Part shown: one piece after another, positions 7,820 through 16,625 of the stretch
Layout: each line of letters starts with the position of its first letter
Position numbering within the stretch: position 1 is the stretch's first letter
Source of the DNA: Desulfuromonas soudanensis
GTDB taxonomy: Bacteria; Desulfobacterota; Desulfuromonadia; Desulfuromonadales; WTL
Direction of reading: 5' to 3'
Assembly: GCF_001278055.1 (NCBI RefSeq)
Contig: NZ_CP010802.1
Span: forward strand, 372,001-436,000
DNA length: 64,000 nucleotides
The notes under the pieces: generated by a model
What the model saw: the letters and a program-made list of their open reading frames with translations, nothing else
Told to the model about the DNA's origin: nothing
The model's database searches: none
Program-made: the position numbers and the translations under genes

Positions 7820-9508
7820 ATGGCTGAAGCCGGCAATATCCAAATTTCCTACCTGCGCAAGGTCTTCTTCTTCACCCATATGGCGGGGATCATGGCCGGT
7901 CTGGTCTTCCCCTTTCCCATCTCCCTGATCATCGGCCCGGAGGCCCGCTCCCTCCCCTTCGTCCTCGGCTGCGTGATCATGGGCTTTGCCGTCGGTGCCA
8001 CCATGTACCAGTTCGTGCGGGTGACGCTGAAAAAACAGTTACGGCAGCAGCTGGTCCTTTTTCGGCCGATGATCGGCGAAATCGATTTCTCCGGCGAGAC
8101 CGTCGAGGGGATGCAGGCCGCAATCGAGGCCGCCGTCGGCCAGGTCGACTCCCTGGTCCAGGAATTGCTGAGCACCGTCGACAAGTTCGTCCCCCATTAC
8201 CGCGGGCTTGCCGATTCGAGCCAGTACCTCTCGGAGCGGGCCCAGGAAGGACTCGCCGCCGCCGGCGCCACGCGCCGCGATGTCGAGGGGATGGAGCAGA
8301 AGCAGAAGGAGATCGCCACCCAGATCGAGACCCTCTCCCACCGCACCCAGGACGAATCGGCGATCTCCCGGCAACTCTCGGCCTCTCTCGAGGAAATGGC
8401 CTCCGCCATGGATCACTCCACCTCCCAGTTTCTCGAAACGACCACCAGCGTCGACGAGGTCGCCTCGAGCGTGCGGGAGGTGGGGATTCAGGCCGCCGAG
8501 ATCGCCCATTCGGTGGAAGGGACCGCCCAGAACCTCGACGCCATCGACGAGTCGCTGGAGAAGATCCGCGCCGGAGCCAAGGCCAGCGCCAAGGCGGCCG
8601 AAGCCGTCAAGGAAGACGCCGAAAGCGGACTCAACGTAGTGAAGATTTCCATCGAGGAGATGGAGCGCATCGAGCAGGAGAGCCAGCGGGCCAAGGAGGC
8701 GATGGCGCGCCTCTCCCTGCAGACCGGCGAGGTGGCCAAGATCATCGAGGTCATCAAGGAACTGGTCTCCGATACGGAACTGCTGGCCTTCAACGCGGCG
8801 ATCATCGCCGCCAAGGCCGGCGACGAGGGACGAGGATTTTCCGTGGTCGCCGAGGAGATTCGCGACCTGGCCGACCGCACCACCACCAGCGCCCAGGACA
8901 TTCACCGCATCGTCATGGCCATCGGCGAGGATACCCGCGAGGTGACGGAGGCGGTCGATGCCACCGGCCAGCGCATCAGTCGCGGCAAGGAACTCTCCCT
9001 GTCGACGGGGGAGGCCCTGCGCAAGATCGTCGCCAGTTCCCGCGACGCCTCCACCTCCTCCGATGAAATTTCCGCCCTGACCGGCCGGGAAGGGGAGAGA
9101 GCCAGGGCCCTTCTCAACGACGCTGGCGGGAGTCTGCAGTCGGTCAAGGCGATCGCCCGGGCGATCCAGGAACAGCAGACCGCCATTGCCCGCATTCAGG
9201 AAGGGGTCAACCAGATGAAGGGGGCCTCCGATCAGATCGGCCGCGGAATGGAGGAGCAGGTCCGGGCCAACCGGGAATTCCACAAGGGGCTCGGCGAGCG
9301 CGAGGGGCAGATCCAGGCGATCACCGAGGCGACCCGCTTCCAGATGCAGACCACCCAGCGGGTTTTCGTTCACTTTGAAACATCGGAAAAACGGCTGCGG
9401 AAAAACGCCGACCGCTCCAAGATCATCAACAGTGAAATCTCCGAGCTGGAGATCCTGGCCGGGCGCCTGCGGGAACTGGGGGATCTCTTCGCCTCCCATA
9501 GGGCCTGA
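7820..9508 (+). CDS. Methyl-accepting chemotaxis protein without a sensor domain
   Basis: The 562-residue protein has two closely spaced hydrophobic segments near the N-terminus (about residues 15-40 and 45-65) with almost nothing between them, so there is no periplasmic ligand domain. A long coiled-coil region follows, then the signalling hairpin tip ELLAFNAAIIAAKAGDEGRG with FSVVAEEIRDLADRTTTSAQ. The tip departs from the usual NAAIEAARAGE consensus (Ile and Lys replace Glu and Arg). It should couple to CheA/CheW and respond to membrane or cytoplasmic cues. The start at 7820 follows GGAGG; an in-frame ATG four codons upstream is less well placed. No other che genes are in the window. Confidence 0.9.
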   Translation: MAEAGNIQISYLRKVFFFTHMAGIMAGLVFPFPISLIIGPEARSLPFVLGCVIMGFAVGATMYQFVRVTLKKQLRQQLVLFRPMIGEIDFSGETVEGMQAAIEAAVGQVDSLVQELLSTVDKFVPHYRGLADSSQYLSERAQEGLAAAGATRRDVEGMEQKQKEIATQIETLSHRTQDESAISRQLSASLEEMASAMDHSTSQFLETTTSVDEVASSVREVGIQAAEIAHSVEGTAQNLDAIDESLEKIRAGAKASAKAAEAVKEDAESGLNVVKISIEEMERIEQESQRAKEAMARLSLQTGEVAKIIEVIKELVSDTELLAFNAAIIAAKAGDEGRGFSVVAEEIRDLADRTTTSAQDIHRIVMAIGEDTREVTEAVDATGQRISRGKELSLSTGEALRKIVASSRDASTSSDEISALTGREGERARALLNDAGGSLQSVKAIARAIQEQQTAIARIQEGVNQMKGASDQIGRGMEEQVRANREFHKGLGEREGQIQAITEATRFQMQTTQRVFVHFETSEKRLRKNADRSKIINSEISELEILAGRLRELGDLFASHRA

Positions 9509-9630
9509 AAATTTAGATCCGAGTATATGGAAAGATGAATTTTATCTTGGCTCCGTCCCGGCGTCCGTGCTATAGCTCTGCCGAAACAGAGACGTCTGCA
9601 GCAACGGACGGAAGTGCGAGGAGGGGATCG

Positions 9631-9885
9631 ATGAAAACGACGTTTACCACCCAGGGGACCTGCGCCAAATTTATCGATATCGAGCTCGACGGCGACATCG
9701 TGGTCGAGGTGCGGTTCATCGGCGGCTGTCACGGCAACCTGCAGGCGGTTTCCCGGTTGATCCAGGGGGAGCGCATCGACCGGGTGATCGAAGTGCTGCG
9801 CGGCATTGTCTGCCGCAGCGGCACCAGCTGCTGCGATCAGCTGGCCCGGGCCCTCGAAAGGACCCGACTCTCCATCGCCAGCTGA
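9631..9885 (+). CDS. TSCPD-domain protein (TIGR03905-like)
   Basis: This 84-residue protein shows the features of the small TSCPD-domain family related to the C-terminal domain of some ribonucleotide reductases: TQGTCAKFIDIELDGD, FIGGCHGNLQAVSRLIQG, and the family-specific CRSGTSCCDQLARAL. The conserved cysteines suggest metal binding or a redox role, but the function of the stand-alone proteins is not known to me. A GAGGAGG ribosome site precedes the ATG, and a strong terminator follows, so it is probably transcribed alone. Confidence 0.82.
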   Translation: MKTTFTTQGTCAKFIDIELDGDIVVEVRFIGGCHGNLQAVSRLIQGERIDRVIEVLRGIVCRSGTSCCDQLARALERTRLSIAS

Positions 9886-9925
9886 AGATCGGCCGACGGG
9901 GAAATGGCCGAAGGCAGAATTGAAA

Positions 9926-9957
9926 AAAGCGCGGAGGCTCTCTCCGCGCTTTCTCTT
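9926..9957 (+). terminator. Rho-independent terminator between convergent genes
   Basis: AAAGCGCGGAG pairs with CTCCGCGCTTT, followed by CTCTTTTC on the plus strand; the opposite strand has A-rich sequence that gives a T-run for the convergent cysteine-rich gene. It probably works in both directions. Confidence 0.85.
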
Positions 9958-9983
9958 TTCCGGCAACCCTCGGCACGACCGGA

Positions 9984-10199
9984 TCAGTCGTTTTTCCGGT
10001 ATTCCTTCGGCATGGTCTGGCCGTTCGGCATCATCTCCGTGACAGGGGGTTTTCCGTGGGCCTGGCGGTATTCCTTGCGCCTGCACTCGTTCATCTGCGG
10101 CCCCTTGCAGTAGGTCTTGATGAATCCGCGGCAGGCCAGATCAAGGGTTCCCTGATACTCCTTGAAAAATCCGCAGGTCTCCAGCAGTTCGCATTGCAT
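9984..10199 (-). CDS. Small cysteine-rich protein of unknown function
   Basis: The gene encodes 71 residues with five cysteines spread over the first 40 (MQCELLETCGFFKEYQG, LACRGFIKTYCKGPQMNECRR) and a polar C-terminus. There is no signal peptide or membrane segment. The Cys spacing suggests metal binding, but I cannot name a function. The start is well supported by AAGGAGG six bases upstream of the ATG. A sigma-54-type promoter lies about 120 bases upstream, so expression is probably controlled by an enhancer-binding protein. Confidence 0.75.
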   Translation of the reverse strand: MQCELLETCGFFKEYQGTLDLACRGFIKTYCKGPQMNECRRKEYRQAHGKPPVTEMMPNGQTMPKEYRKND

Positions 10200-10318
10200 G
10201 ATCGCCTCCTTTTTCTCTCTTTGTTGATACCCGTACTCGTCTTTCTCCTCATGGCAAGAGAGCACTTTTCTTGGGAATGTCCTGAAAAGGACCGGAGCAT
10301 AAGTCCCGGTTAATATAT

Positions 10319-10335
10319 AGCAAGGGGCGGGCCAA
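10319..10335 (-). promoter_or_regulatory. Sigma-54 (-24/-12) promoter
   Basis: On the minus strand the sequence TTGGCCCGCCCCTTGCT matches the RpoN consensus TTGGCACG-N4-TTGC at all but one position, with the invariant GG and GC at the correct 12-base spacing. The predicted start site is near 10307, giving a leader of about 105 bases before the cysteine-rich protein gene. Confidence 0.8.
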
Positions 10336-10505
10336 TCTTGATTTTTCCTGGACAGGGAGGGTCTTTTCCCCCCAGGTCTCTGAAATTACACTAATGTTCC
10401 CGATTGCGGGGCGTATCAGGAAGAACGGGAACCCCGGGGACCTTACGGCAATTGGCGGGATTGCCGCCACGATTTCCCCGACAGGTCGCCATCGGGCGGG
10501 GCCAA

Positions 10506-10542
10506 AACAAAAGGGGGGAGGCATCGCCTCCCCCCTTTTGTT
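10506..10542 (-). terminator. Strong terminator at the end of the RND operon
   Basis: A 17-bp perfect stem (AACAAAAGGGGGGAGGC against its complement) with a three-base loop lies 51 bases beyond the DUF2892 stop codon. The minus strand reads CCCCCCTTTTGTTTTGG after the loop. Confidence 0.88.
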
Positions 10543-10593
10543 GTTGATTGAAGCTTCTGCTCAGCTCCTCTCCCCTTCGCGAAGAGCCTCTCC

Positions 10594-10785
10594 TTACCCC
10601 TCCTTGACGCCGAGTTTGCGAAGGATGGTGATCATGGGGCACCAGTCGGTAAAGGCGCTCTGAAAGAGGTTGAGGCCGACAAAGGCGGTGAAAAAAAGCC
10701 AGTAGGGGGAATGGTAGTGGGCCAGCATGGCGCTTGCCATGACGAAAAACCCGGCGATCAGGCGCAGAAAACGGTTGATGGTCAT
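10594..10785 (-). CDS. DUF2892/YgaP-like small membrane protein
   Basis: This 63-residue protein has two hydrophobic segments and the family signature FQSAFTDWCPMITILRKLG at its C-terminal half. Similar domains occur alone or fused to rhodanese in inner-membrane proteins such as E. coli YgaP. Its ATG overlaps the RND pump stop by four bases (ATGA), so it is translated with the efflux system. Its role in that system is not known. Confidence 0.88.
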   Translation of the reverse strand: MTINRFLRLIAGFFVMASAMLAHYHSPYWLFFTAFVGLNLFQSAFTDWCPMITILRKLGVKEG

Positions 10786-13700
10786 TTTTGGAATCTCCTT
10801 GCGTGTTGTTCGGCTTTCTTGCCGTAGATGAGCCAGTAGACGACGGGAATCACCACCAGGGTGAAGGCGGTGGAGGCGAAGACCCCGAAGATGATCGACC
10901 AGGCCAGGCCGGAGAAGATCGGGTCGAGGGTGATGATCCAGTTCCCCAGGAGTGCCGCTCCGGCGGTGAGGAGGATCGGCCGCATGCGGACGGCGCCGCT
11001 CTCGACGATCGCCTCCTTCAGGGGGGTGCCGCGGCGCAGGGCGTGGTGGATGAAGTCGATGAGGATGATCGAGTTACGCACCACGATTCCGGCCAGGGCG
11101 ATCATGCCGATCATCGCCGTGGCGGTGAAAAAGACCGGGGTGTTGTAGCCGCCGACGGGGGAATCGAGGATCAGGTTGAGGATCCAGAAGCCGGGCATGA
11201 TGCCGATCATCGTCAGGGGGATGGCGGCCATGATGATCAGCGGCATGGCCGTGGAGCCGGTTTCGATGAGGAGGAGGATGAAGATCAGGACCAGGGCGGC
11301 GCCGAAGGCGATGCCGAGGTCGCGAAAGACATCGAGGGTAATTTTCCATTCCCCCTCGCCGCTCCAGACGACGCTCGTCCCCAGGGGGAGGGGGTGGTCC
11401 TTGAAGTGCCCCGAGAGGTTGAGAATGGAGTTGACCGGGCTCTTCCCCGCCGTCTCGCCGAAGACGTAGACGACCCGCTCCAGGTTCTTGTGATAGATCG
11501 TCGGCTCCAGGGGGTGGCTGACGAAGGCCCCGAGTTCGGAAAGGCGCACCAGCTCCCCGGTTCGGCTCCGCAGCTGCAGCCCTTCCAGGGCGGCGGCCGA
11601 GTAGCGGCGGGAGAGGGGGAGGCGCAGGAGGATCGCCAGGGGGTTGCGTTCCGAATCGACATGAACGCTGCCGACCGCGTCGCCGCCGAGGGCCAGGGCC
11701 AGGGTTCGGGCGATTTCGTCGTTGCTGATGCCGGAGAGGGCGGCCTTTTCCCGGTCGGGGACGAAGTGCAGCCGGCGCTGGGGATATTCCACCGTATCGT
11801 CCACATCCACCACCTTGTCTTCGCTGGTCATCCGGGCACGGACCAGGCCGGCGGCGGCGATCTGGTCGCCATAGGAGATCCCCGGTTCGGCGTAGACCTC
11901 GGCGGCCAGGGTGGCGATCACCGGCGGTCCCGGGGGAACTTCCACCACCTTGAGGAGGGCGCCGTGGTCTGCGGCGATGCGCGTCAGATCGTCGCGCAGG
12001 CGCAGGGTGATGGCGTGGCTCTGCTGGGCGCGTTCGCTCTTGTTCACCAGGTTGACCCGGATGTCGGCGACGTTGGGCCCCTGGCGCATGTAGTAGTGGC
12101 GCACCATGCCGTTGAAGTCCATGGCGCTCGCCGTGCCGACGTAGGATTCGAAGTCGGTGACCTCGTTGACCGTCGCCAGATAATCCTCGAGAGCGCGCAC
12201 GGCGGCGTCCGTCGTTTCGAGGGTCGTCCCCTCGGGGAGGTCGACCACCAGCTGGAACTCGTTCTTGTTGTCGAAGGGGAGCATCTTCATCGGCACCAGG
12301 TTCAGCGCCGGCATGGCCATCGATCCCAAAAGGAGGAGAAGAACAACCCCGACCAGGGTCCAGGCCTTCCCCCTCGATTCGAGAAAGGGGGTCATCAGGC
12401 GCCCGTAGACCCGATAGATGCGGCTCTCCTCGAGGACGTACTCCTTCTCTTCCGTGCCGTACTGTCCCTTGAGGACGTGGTAGCTCATCCAGGGGGTGAC
12501 GGTAAAGGCGACCAGGAGGGACATGATCATGGTCAGCGGCAGGTTGATGGCCATCGGGCGCATGTAGGGGCCCATCATCCCGGTGATGAAGAGCATCGGC
12601 AAAAAGGAGAGGATGACCGCCAGCGTCGCCAGGATCACCGGCGGGCGGACCTCGTCGATGGCCGAGAGGACGGCGTCCCGCGGCGGCTCCTTCTTCATCT
12701 TGAAGTGGCGGTAGATGTTTTCCACGTCGACGATCGGGTCGTCCACCAGAAGACCGAGAGCGAGAACGAGGGCGAAGAGGGTGACCCGGTTGATGGTGAA
12801 GCCGAACCAGTAGTTGACGATGAGGGTCAGCGAATAGATGATCGGAATGGAGACGGCGACGATGAGCGCTTCGCGCCAGCCGAGGGCGAAGAAGACCAGG
12901 GCGAGGACGGTGACGATGGCGATCACCAGGTGGGTGATGAGCTCGTTGACCTTGTGGTCGGCCGTTTCGCCGTAGTTGCGGGTGACCCGCACCTCCATCC
13001 CGTCGGGGATGATCGTCCCTTCCATCCCCCGCACCGCCGCGATCACCTCTTTGGCGACGACCACGGCGTTGGTCCCCTTCTTCTTGGCGACGGCGATGTT
13101 GACCGCCTGGTGCTCGCGCCCTTCGGCCGCTGCCGCCGCATCGCCGGCCGGACCGAAACGGAGCCGGGTGTAGGTGTCGGCCTCGGCCATGTCGTCGGCC
13201 ACCGTGGCGACGTCCCGCAGGTAGACGGGGACCCCCTCGTTGACGCCGACGACCAGGTCGGCGACCTCGGCGGCGGAGCGGAAAAAGGCGCCGCCCCGCA
13301 CCAGGATCTCCTCGTTGTTCCGCTGGAAGCTGCCGGCGGGGAGTTCGAGATTGGCGCCGTCGAGAGCCCGGCGGATATCGAGGAGGGTAAGACCCCGCGC
13401 GCTCACCCCCTGCGGGTCGAGATCGACGCGTATGGCCCGGACCCGACCGCCGATGACGGTGGTGATCGAGGTGTTTTTTACCGACTGCAGGCGGTCGACG
13501 ACTTCCTCGGCGACCCGGCGCAGCTCGAAATCCGTGGCCTCTTTGGAGTAAAGGGAAAGGTTGACGATCGGCACATCGTCGACCTCCACCGGCTTGACGA
13601 CCCAGCCGCTGACCCCCGGAGGGATGATGTCGACCTGGGTGCTGATCTTGTTGTGCAGCTTGACCAGAGAATCGATGCGGTCCTCGCCGACGTAAAAACG

Positions 13701-14006
13701 GGCGGTGACCACCGCCATGTCGGGGAGGGACATGGAGTAGACGTATTCGACGCCGTCAACCTGGTAGAGGAGCTTTTCGAGGCGGGTCGAGACCTGCTTT
13801 TCGACTTCTTCGGCGCTGGCGCCCGGCATATGGACGTAGACGTCGGCCATGGGGACGACGATCTGCGGCTCTTCTTCCCGGGGGGTCAGGAGGAGGGCGG
13901 CGGCTCCGGCCAGCAGCGACAGGACGATGAGGATGATCGAGAGGTTCCCCTCGAGAAACTTGTCGACGATCCGTGTCGCCAAGGAGTGATGCTTATTCTC
14001 CGCCAT
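10782..14006 (-). CDS. RND-family efflux pump inner-membrane transporter
   Basis: This 1074-residue protein is a proton-driven trimeric exporter of the AcrB superfamily. It has the N-terminal helix and porter-domain start LIVLSLLAGAAALLLTPREE, the motif PGASAEEVEKQVSTRLEKLL, and the TM4 signature ALGLLVDDPIVDVENIYRHF with the paired aspartates of the proton relay. A second set of helices, including LAGIVVRNSIILIDFIHHAL, lies near the C-terminus. It overlaps DUF2892 by four bases and lies three bases after the adaptor gene. The divergent hydrophobic profile resembles the HAE/multidrug group rather than the heavy-metal group, but the substrate is unknown. Confidence 0.93.
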   Translation of the reverse strand: MAENKHHSLATRIVDKFLEGNLSIILIVLSLLAGAAALLLTPREEEPQIVVPMADVYVHMPGASAEEVEKQVSTRLEKLLYQVDGVEYVYSMSLPDMAVVTARFYVGEDRIDSLVKLHNKISTQVDIIPPGVSGWVVKPVEVDDVPIVNLSLYSKEATDFELRRVAEEVVDRLQSVKNTSITTVIGGRVRAIRVDLDPQGVSARGLTLLDIRRALDGANLELPAGSFQRNNEEILVRGGAFFRSAAEVADLVVGVNEGVPVYLRDVATVADDMAEADTYTRLRFGPAGDAAAAAEGREHQAVNIAVAKKKGTNAVVVAKEVIAAVRGMEGTIIPDGMEVRVTRNYGETADHKVNELITHLVIAIVTVLALVFFALGWREALIVAVSIPIIYSLTLIVNYWFGFTINRVTLFALVLALGLLVDDPIVDVENIYRHFKMKKEPPRDAVLSAIDEVRPPVILATLAVILSFLPMLFITGMMGPYMRPMAINLPLTMIMSLLVAFTVTPWMSYHVLKGQYGTEEKEYVLEESRIYRVYGRLMTPFLESRGKAWTLVGVVLLLLLGSMAMPALNLVPMKMLPFDNKNEFQLVVDLPEGTTLETTDAAVRALEDYLATVNEVTDFESYVGTASAMDFNGMVRHYYMRQGPNVADIRVNLVNKSERAQQSHAITLRLRDDLTRIAADHGALLKVVEVPPGPPVIATLAAEVYAEPGISYGDQIAAAGLVRARMTSEDKVVDVDDTVEYPQRRLHFVPDREKAALSGISNDEIARTLALALGGDAVGSVHVDSERNPLAILLRLPLSRRYSAAALEGLQLRSRTGELVRLSELGAFVSHPLEPTIYHKNLERVVYVFGETAGKSPVNSILNLSGHFKDHPLPLGTSVVWSGEGEWKITLDVFRDLGIAFGAALVLIFILLLIETGSTAMPLIIMAAIPLTMIGIMPGFWILNLILDSPVGGYNTPVFFTATAMIGMIALAGIVVRNSIILIDFIHHALRRGTPLKEAIVESGAVRMRPILLTAGAALLGNWIITLDPIFSGLAWSIIFGVFASTAFTLVVIPVVYWLIYGKKAEQHARRFQK

Positions 14007-14009
14007 GAA

Positions 14010-15074
14010 TCAGCCCTCCACCCGGGAGCCGCTGCGGGCCCGCCGGGTTTCGTCGGCTACGTAGGATTCGCCGGCGGAGAGACCGGAGAGGATTTCCACC
14101 TGGTCGCCGAAGGTGCGTCCGGTCTTGACGAGGCGGTAGCGCAGTATCCCCTTCTCGACGACATAGATCCCGGTGAGCTGGCCGCGGTGAACCAGGGCGG
14201 TGGCGGGGACCTGGAGCGTTTCCGCCGCTTCGGCTTCGGCCGAGACCCGGGCAAAGAGCCCGGCGCTGAGTCCGGCAACCTGGTCGAGGTCGAGTTTGAC
14301 GGCAAAAGAGCGGGTGCCGGGGTCGGCGGCCGGGAGGATTTCACCGACCCGGGCGCCGACTCTTGCCCCGAGGGCGGGGATTTCCACCGTGAAGGGGGTG
14401 CCGAGGGTCGTTTCGGCCAGGCTCGATTCGGGAAGATTGACCCGAACCCGCCAGGCTCCGGCCCGGTCGAGGACCAGAAGCGGCGTGCCGGGAAAAACCG
14501 TCGACCCCTCCTCGATGAGCTTGCGGACCACCCGGGCCGAATAGGGGGCCCTGAGTCGGGAATGGGCGGCGGTCGTGCGGGCGACCTCGACGGCCGCCGT
14601 CGCCTGAGCCAGAGCCTGGCGGGCCATCTCCAGTTCGGCGTCGATCCGGTCCATTTCCTGCGGAGTGACGGCGCTGCGCGTGAAGAGTTCCCGGTAACGG
14701 GCCTCGGTTTTTCTTGCCAGATCCAGCCGGGCTGCGGCTCCCTTGCGGGCCCCTTCCGCTTCGGCCAGGCGCTCTCCCCCCTGGTTGTCGGCGAGGGTGA
14801 TGAGGAGGTCTCCCTTCTCGACCCGGTCGCCGGGGCGCACGGCGATCTTCAGGATGCGTCCGTCGATCTGGGCGGCGAGGGTTCCCCGATCGGGGCTCTC
14901 CACGGTTCCCACATGAAAATTCGCCTGCGAGACCGAGGACACGACGGCGGTTGCCAGGGGGAGGCCGGTGATCACCGGCGCCTCGGCGGCGGTCCGGCCC
15001 GGTTCGATCTCCCCTCCGCAGCCGAAGAGCGAAGCGGTGGTCAGCAGGGTTATAAAGAGGACGGTCATTTTCAC
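14010..15074 (-). CDS. RND efflux periplasmic adaptor lipoprotein
   Basis: This 354-residue membrane fusion protein links the RND pump to the outer-membrane channel. The signal peptide ends in the lipobox SLFGC, so it is a lipoprotein. A biotinyl/lipoyl-like half-motif (LAAQIDGRILKIAVRPGDRVEKGDLL), a coiled hairpin rich in Ala and Glu, and the second half-motif (RLRAPYSARVVRKLIEEG) follow in order, then the beta-barrel. I chose the GTG start because GAGGAG precedes it and GTGA overlaps the tolC-like stop by four bases. A longer upstream opening is antisense-like and rejected. Confidence 0.9.
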   Translation of the reverse strand: MKMTVLFITLLTTASLFGCGGEIEPGRTAAEAPVITGLPLATAVVSSVSQANFHVGTVESPDRGTLAAQIDGRILKIAVRPGDRVEKGDLLITLADNQGGERLAEAEGARKGAAARLDLARKTEARYRELFTRSAVTPQEMDRIDAELEMARQALAQATAAVEVARTTAAHSRLRAPYSARVVRKLIEEGSTVFPGTPLLVLDRAGAWRVRVNLPESSLAETTLGTPFTVEIPALGARVGARVGEILPAADPGTRSFAVKLDLDQVAGLSAGLFARVSAEAEAAETLQVPATALVHRGQLTGIYVVEKGILRYRLVKTGRTFGDQVEILSGLSAGESYVADETRRARSGSRVEG

Positions 15075-16405
15075 GGGGAATTCTCCTCGGCAGGAAGCAG
15101 GGATTCGATAAAGGTTCCACTCTGGAAACGGATGTTCCCCAGGGCGAGAATCAGGCGGCTTTCGGCGTTGACCGCCTCGAAACGGGCGCCGTCGAGGGCC
15201 GTCTGGAGGGCCAGGAGGTCGCTGAGATTGCTGAGGCCGGCGTCGTAGCGGTCGAGCAAAAGGCGCCGGCTTTCCTCGGCGGCTTCGAGTGCCTGGCGGG
15301 CGGAGGCGAGCTGCAACCGCGCCTCTTCGGCCCGCAGTCGGGCTTCTTCCCGGTGGAATTCGGCCTGACGGGAGATCTCCATTCGTCTCGCTAGGGCGGC
15401 GTTTCTGGCGGCGGCGGCGCTCTGTTTCAGGTGCGATTTTCCCAGGCCGTCGAAAATCTCCCACGTCAATCCGGCCCGGACGCTCCAGGCCCTCCCCTCG
15501 GCGCCGAAGGGGGTTTCTTCATCGTGCAGGGCGTAGGCGGCGCTGAGCCCGGCCCGGGGGAGAAAGGCGGCGCGGCTCTGACGATAGGCGAGATCGGCGG
15601 CCTCGGCTTGGTGGGTCAGGGCCGAAAGGTCGGCCCGTTCCCCCCCGGCGACGGCCGGAACGGCGGCGAATTCCTCGGCGGAAAGAGGCGCGGCGATGTC
15701 GGCCTCGCCGCCGCTGCGCCCGAGGGCCAGCGCCAGCCTTTTACGTGCCAGAGTCAGGTCGTTGCCGGAGCTCAGGGCGCGACGCTCGGCCTCGGCCAGA
15801 GCAACCCGGGCCCGCAGGGTATCGGCCAGGAGGCCGAGCCCGGACTCCTGGCGCAGTCTGGCGAGACGCTCGGTTTCCCGGGCTTCCTTGAGCGAACTCT
15901 CGACCCACTGGCGGGCCGATCCGGCACTCTGCACCGCAAGATAAGCCTGAAAGGCGGAAAAGGCCGCTTCTTCGGCGCTCCAGCGGGCGCCGGCCTCGGC
16001 GGCCTCAGCCCCCCGGGCGGCGCGCCGGGCGCCGTAGGAGATGTCGGGATCGAAGAGCGGCTGCTCGAGGGTGAGTCGGGTCTCGAAGTCCCGGGTCGTG
16101 GGAGGGTCGTTGTAGGGGGCGGCCGAGGGATAGAGGATCAGGCGTTCCTGGTTGAGGGTGGCAAAGAGGCTTCCCGCCGGTTCGTCGGTGGCGCTGAAGG
16201 TCTCGCTGAGGACGACCCGGGGAAAATAACGGCTGCGGGCGGCGTCGGCGGCCGAGCGGGCGGATTGCGCCTCCTGGCGTGACGCCTCGACGAAGGGGCG
16301 AGCGGCCACCGCCTCGCGCAGGGCCTGGCGCAGGTCGACGTCTGCGGCCTCTCCGAGAATGGGGATGCCGAGGAAAAGAAGTGAAATGAACAGGGTGATG
16401 CGCAT
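15071..16405 (-). CDS. TolC-family outer-membrane efflux protein
   Basis: The 444-residue product begins with a cleavable signal peptide (MRITLFISLLFLGIPILGEA) and then has the TolC layout: two repeats of long amphipathic helices and beta strands, with DLRQALREAV at the first repeat and ALEAAEESRRLLLDRYDAGL at the second. It forms the trimeric outer-membrane exit duct for the RND pump. It is the first gene of the operon; the adaptor start overlaps its stop. Confidence 0.9.
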   Translation of the reverse strand: MRITLFISLLFLGIPILGEAADVDLRQALREAVAARPFVEASRQEAQSARSAADAARSRYFPRVVLSETFSATDEPAGSLFATLNQERLILYPSAAPYNDPPTTRDFETRLTLEQPLFDPDISYGARRAARGAEAAEAGARWSAEEAAFSAFQAYLAVQSAGSARQWVESSLKEARETERLARLRQESGLGLLADTLRARVALAEAERRALSSGNDLTLARKRLALALGRSGGEADIAAPLSAEEFAAVPAVAGGERADLSALTHQAEAADLAYRQSRAAFLPRAGLSAAYALHDEETPFGAEGRAWSVRAGLTWEIFDGLGKSHLKQSAAAARNAALARRMEISRQAEFHREEARLRAEEARLQLASARQALEAAEESRRLLLDRYDAGLSNLSDLLALQTALDGARFEAVNAESRLILALGNIRFQSGTFIESLLPAEENSP

Positions 16406-16439
16406 GATCGAAGGTCCCCCTTTTAAATATTCGAAAAAA

Positions 16440-16468
16440 AATATATATTAAAAATCAGATCGGGTCAA
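16440..16468 (-). promoter_or_regulatory. Sigma-70 promoter of the RND operon
   Basis: On the minus strand TTGACC is followed after exactly 17 bases by TATATT, in a markedly AT-rich stretch unlike the surrounding sequence. It lies about 35-60 bases upstream of the TolC-family gene. Confidence 0.7.
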
Positions 16469-16523
16469 GGGGAATGTCCCTTGGGGCGGAGCCGGGGACC
16501 ATTTCGTCCGAAATAATTTTCCC

Positions 16524-16552
16524 TTGACCCTCCCCTGTCCCGCCGCTATGCT
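16524..16552 (+). promoter_or_regulatory. Sigma-70 promoter of the TRAP operon
   Basis: TTGACC and TATGCT are separated by 17 bases and lie about 75 bases upstream of the first substrate-binding protein gene. It is divergent from the RND operon promoter 56 bases away. Confidence 0.6.
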
Positions 16553-16625
16553 TCCGCTGAGTAAACGAACTCCAATACTACCGGATTTCATACACATTTC
16601 AATGTCTTGCCAAAGGAGAACAGCG

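Larger units (their letters stand above)
10200..10593. other. Intergenic region with sigma-54 promoter and terminator
   Basis: About 390 bases separate the cysteine-rich gene from the DUF2892 gene, both on the minus strand. It contains the roughly 105-base leader and sigma-54 promoter of the former and the terminator of the RND operon. The stretch 10340-10500 upstream of the sigma-54 site could hold activator-binding sites, but I see no clear paired motif there. Confidence 0.55.

Noticed and set aside
9578-9596. TTGGCTCC ... GGC sequence upstream of the TSCPD gene as a sigma-54 promoter
   Set aside because: Only the GG and GC dinucleotides fit; the rest departs from consensus.
10788-15248. 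A 1486-codon open frame on the plus strand opposite the RND pump and adaptor genes
   Set aside because: The frame is low-complexity, Asp/Gly/His/Arg-rich, and arises from codon bias of the GC-rich RND genes on the other strand, which have clear motifs. It has no recognisable domain.
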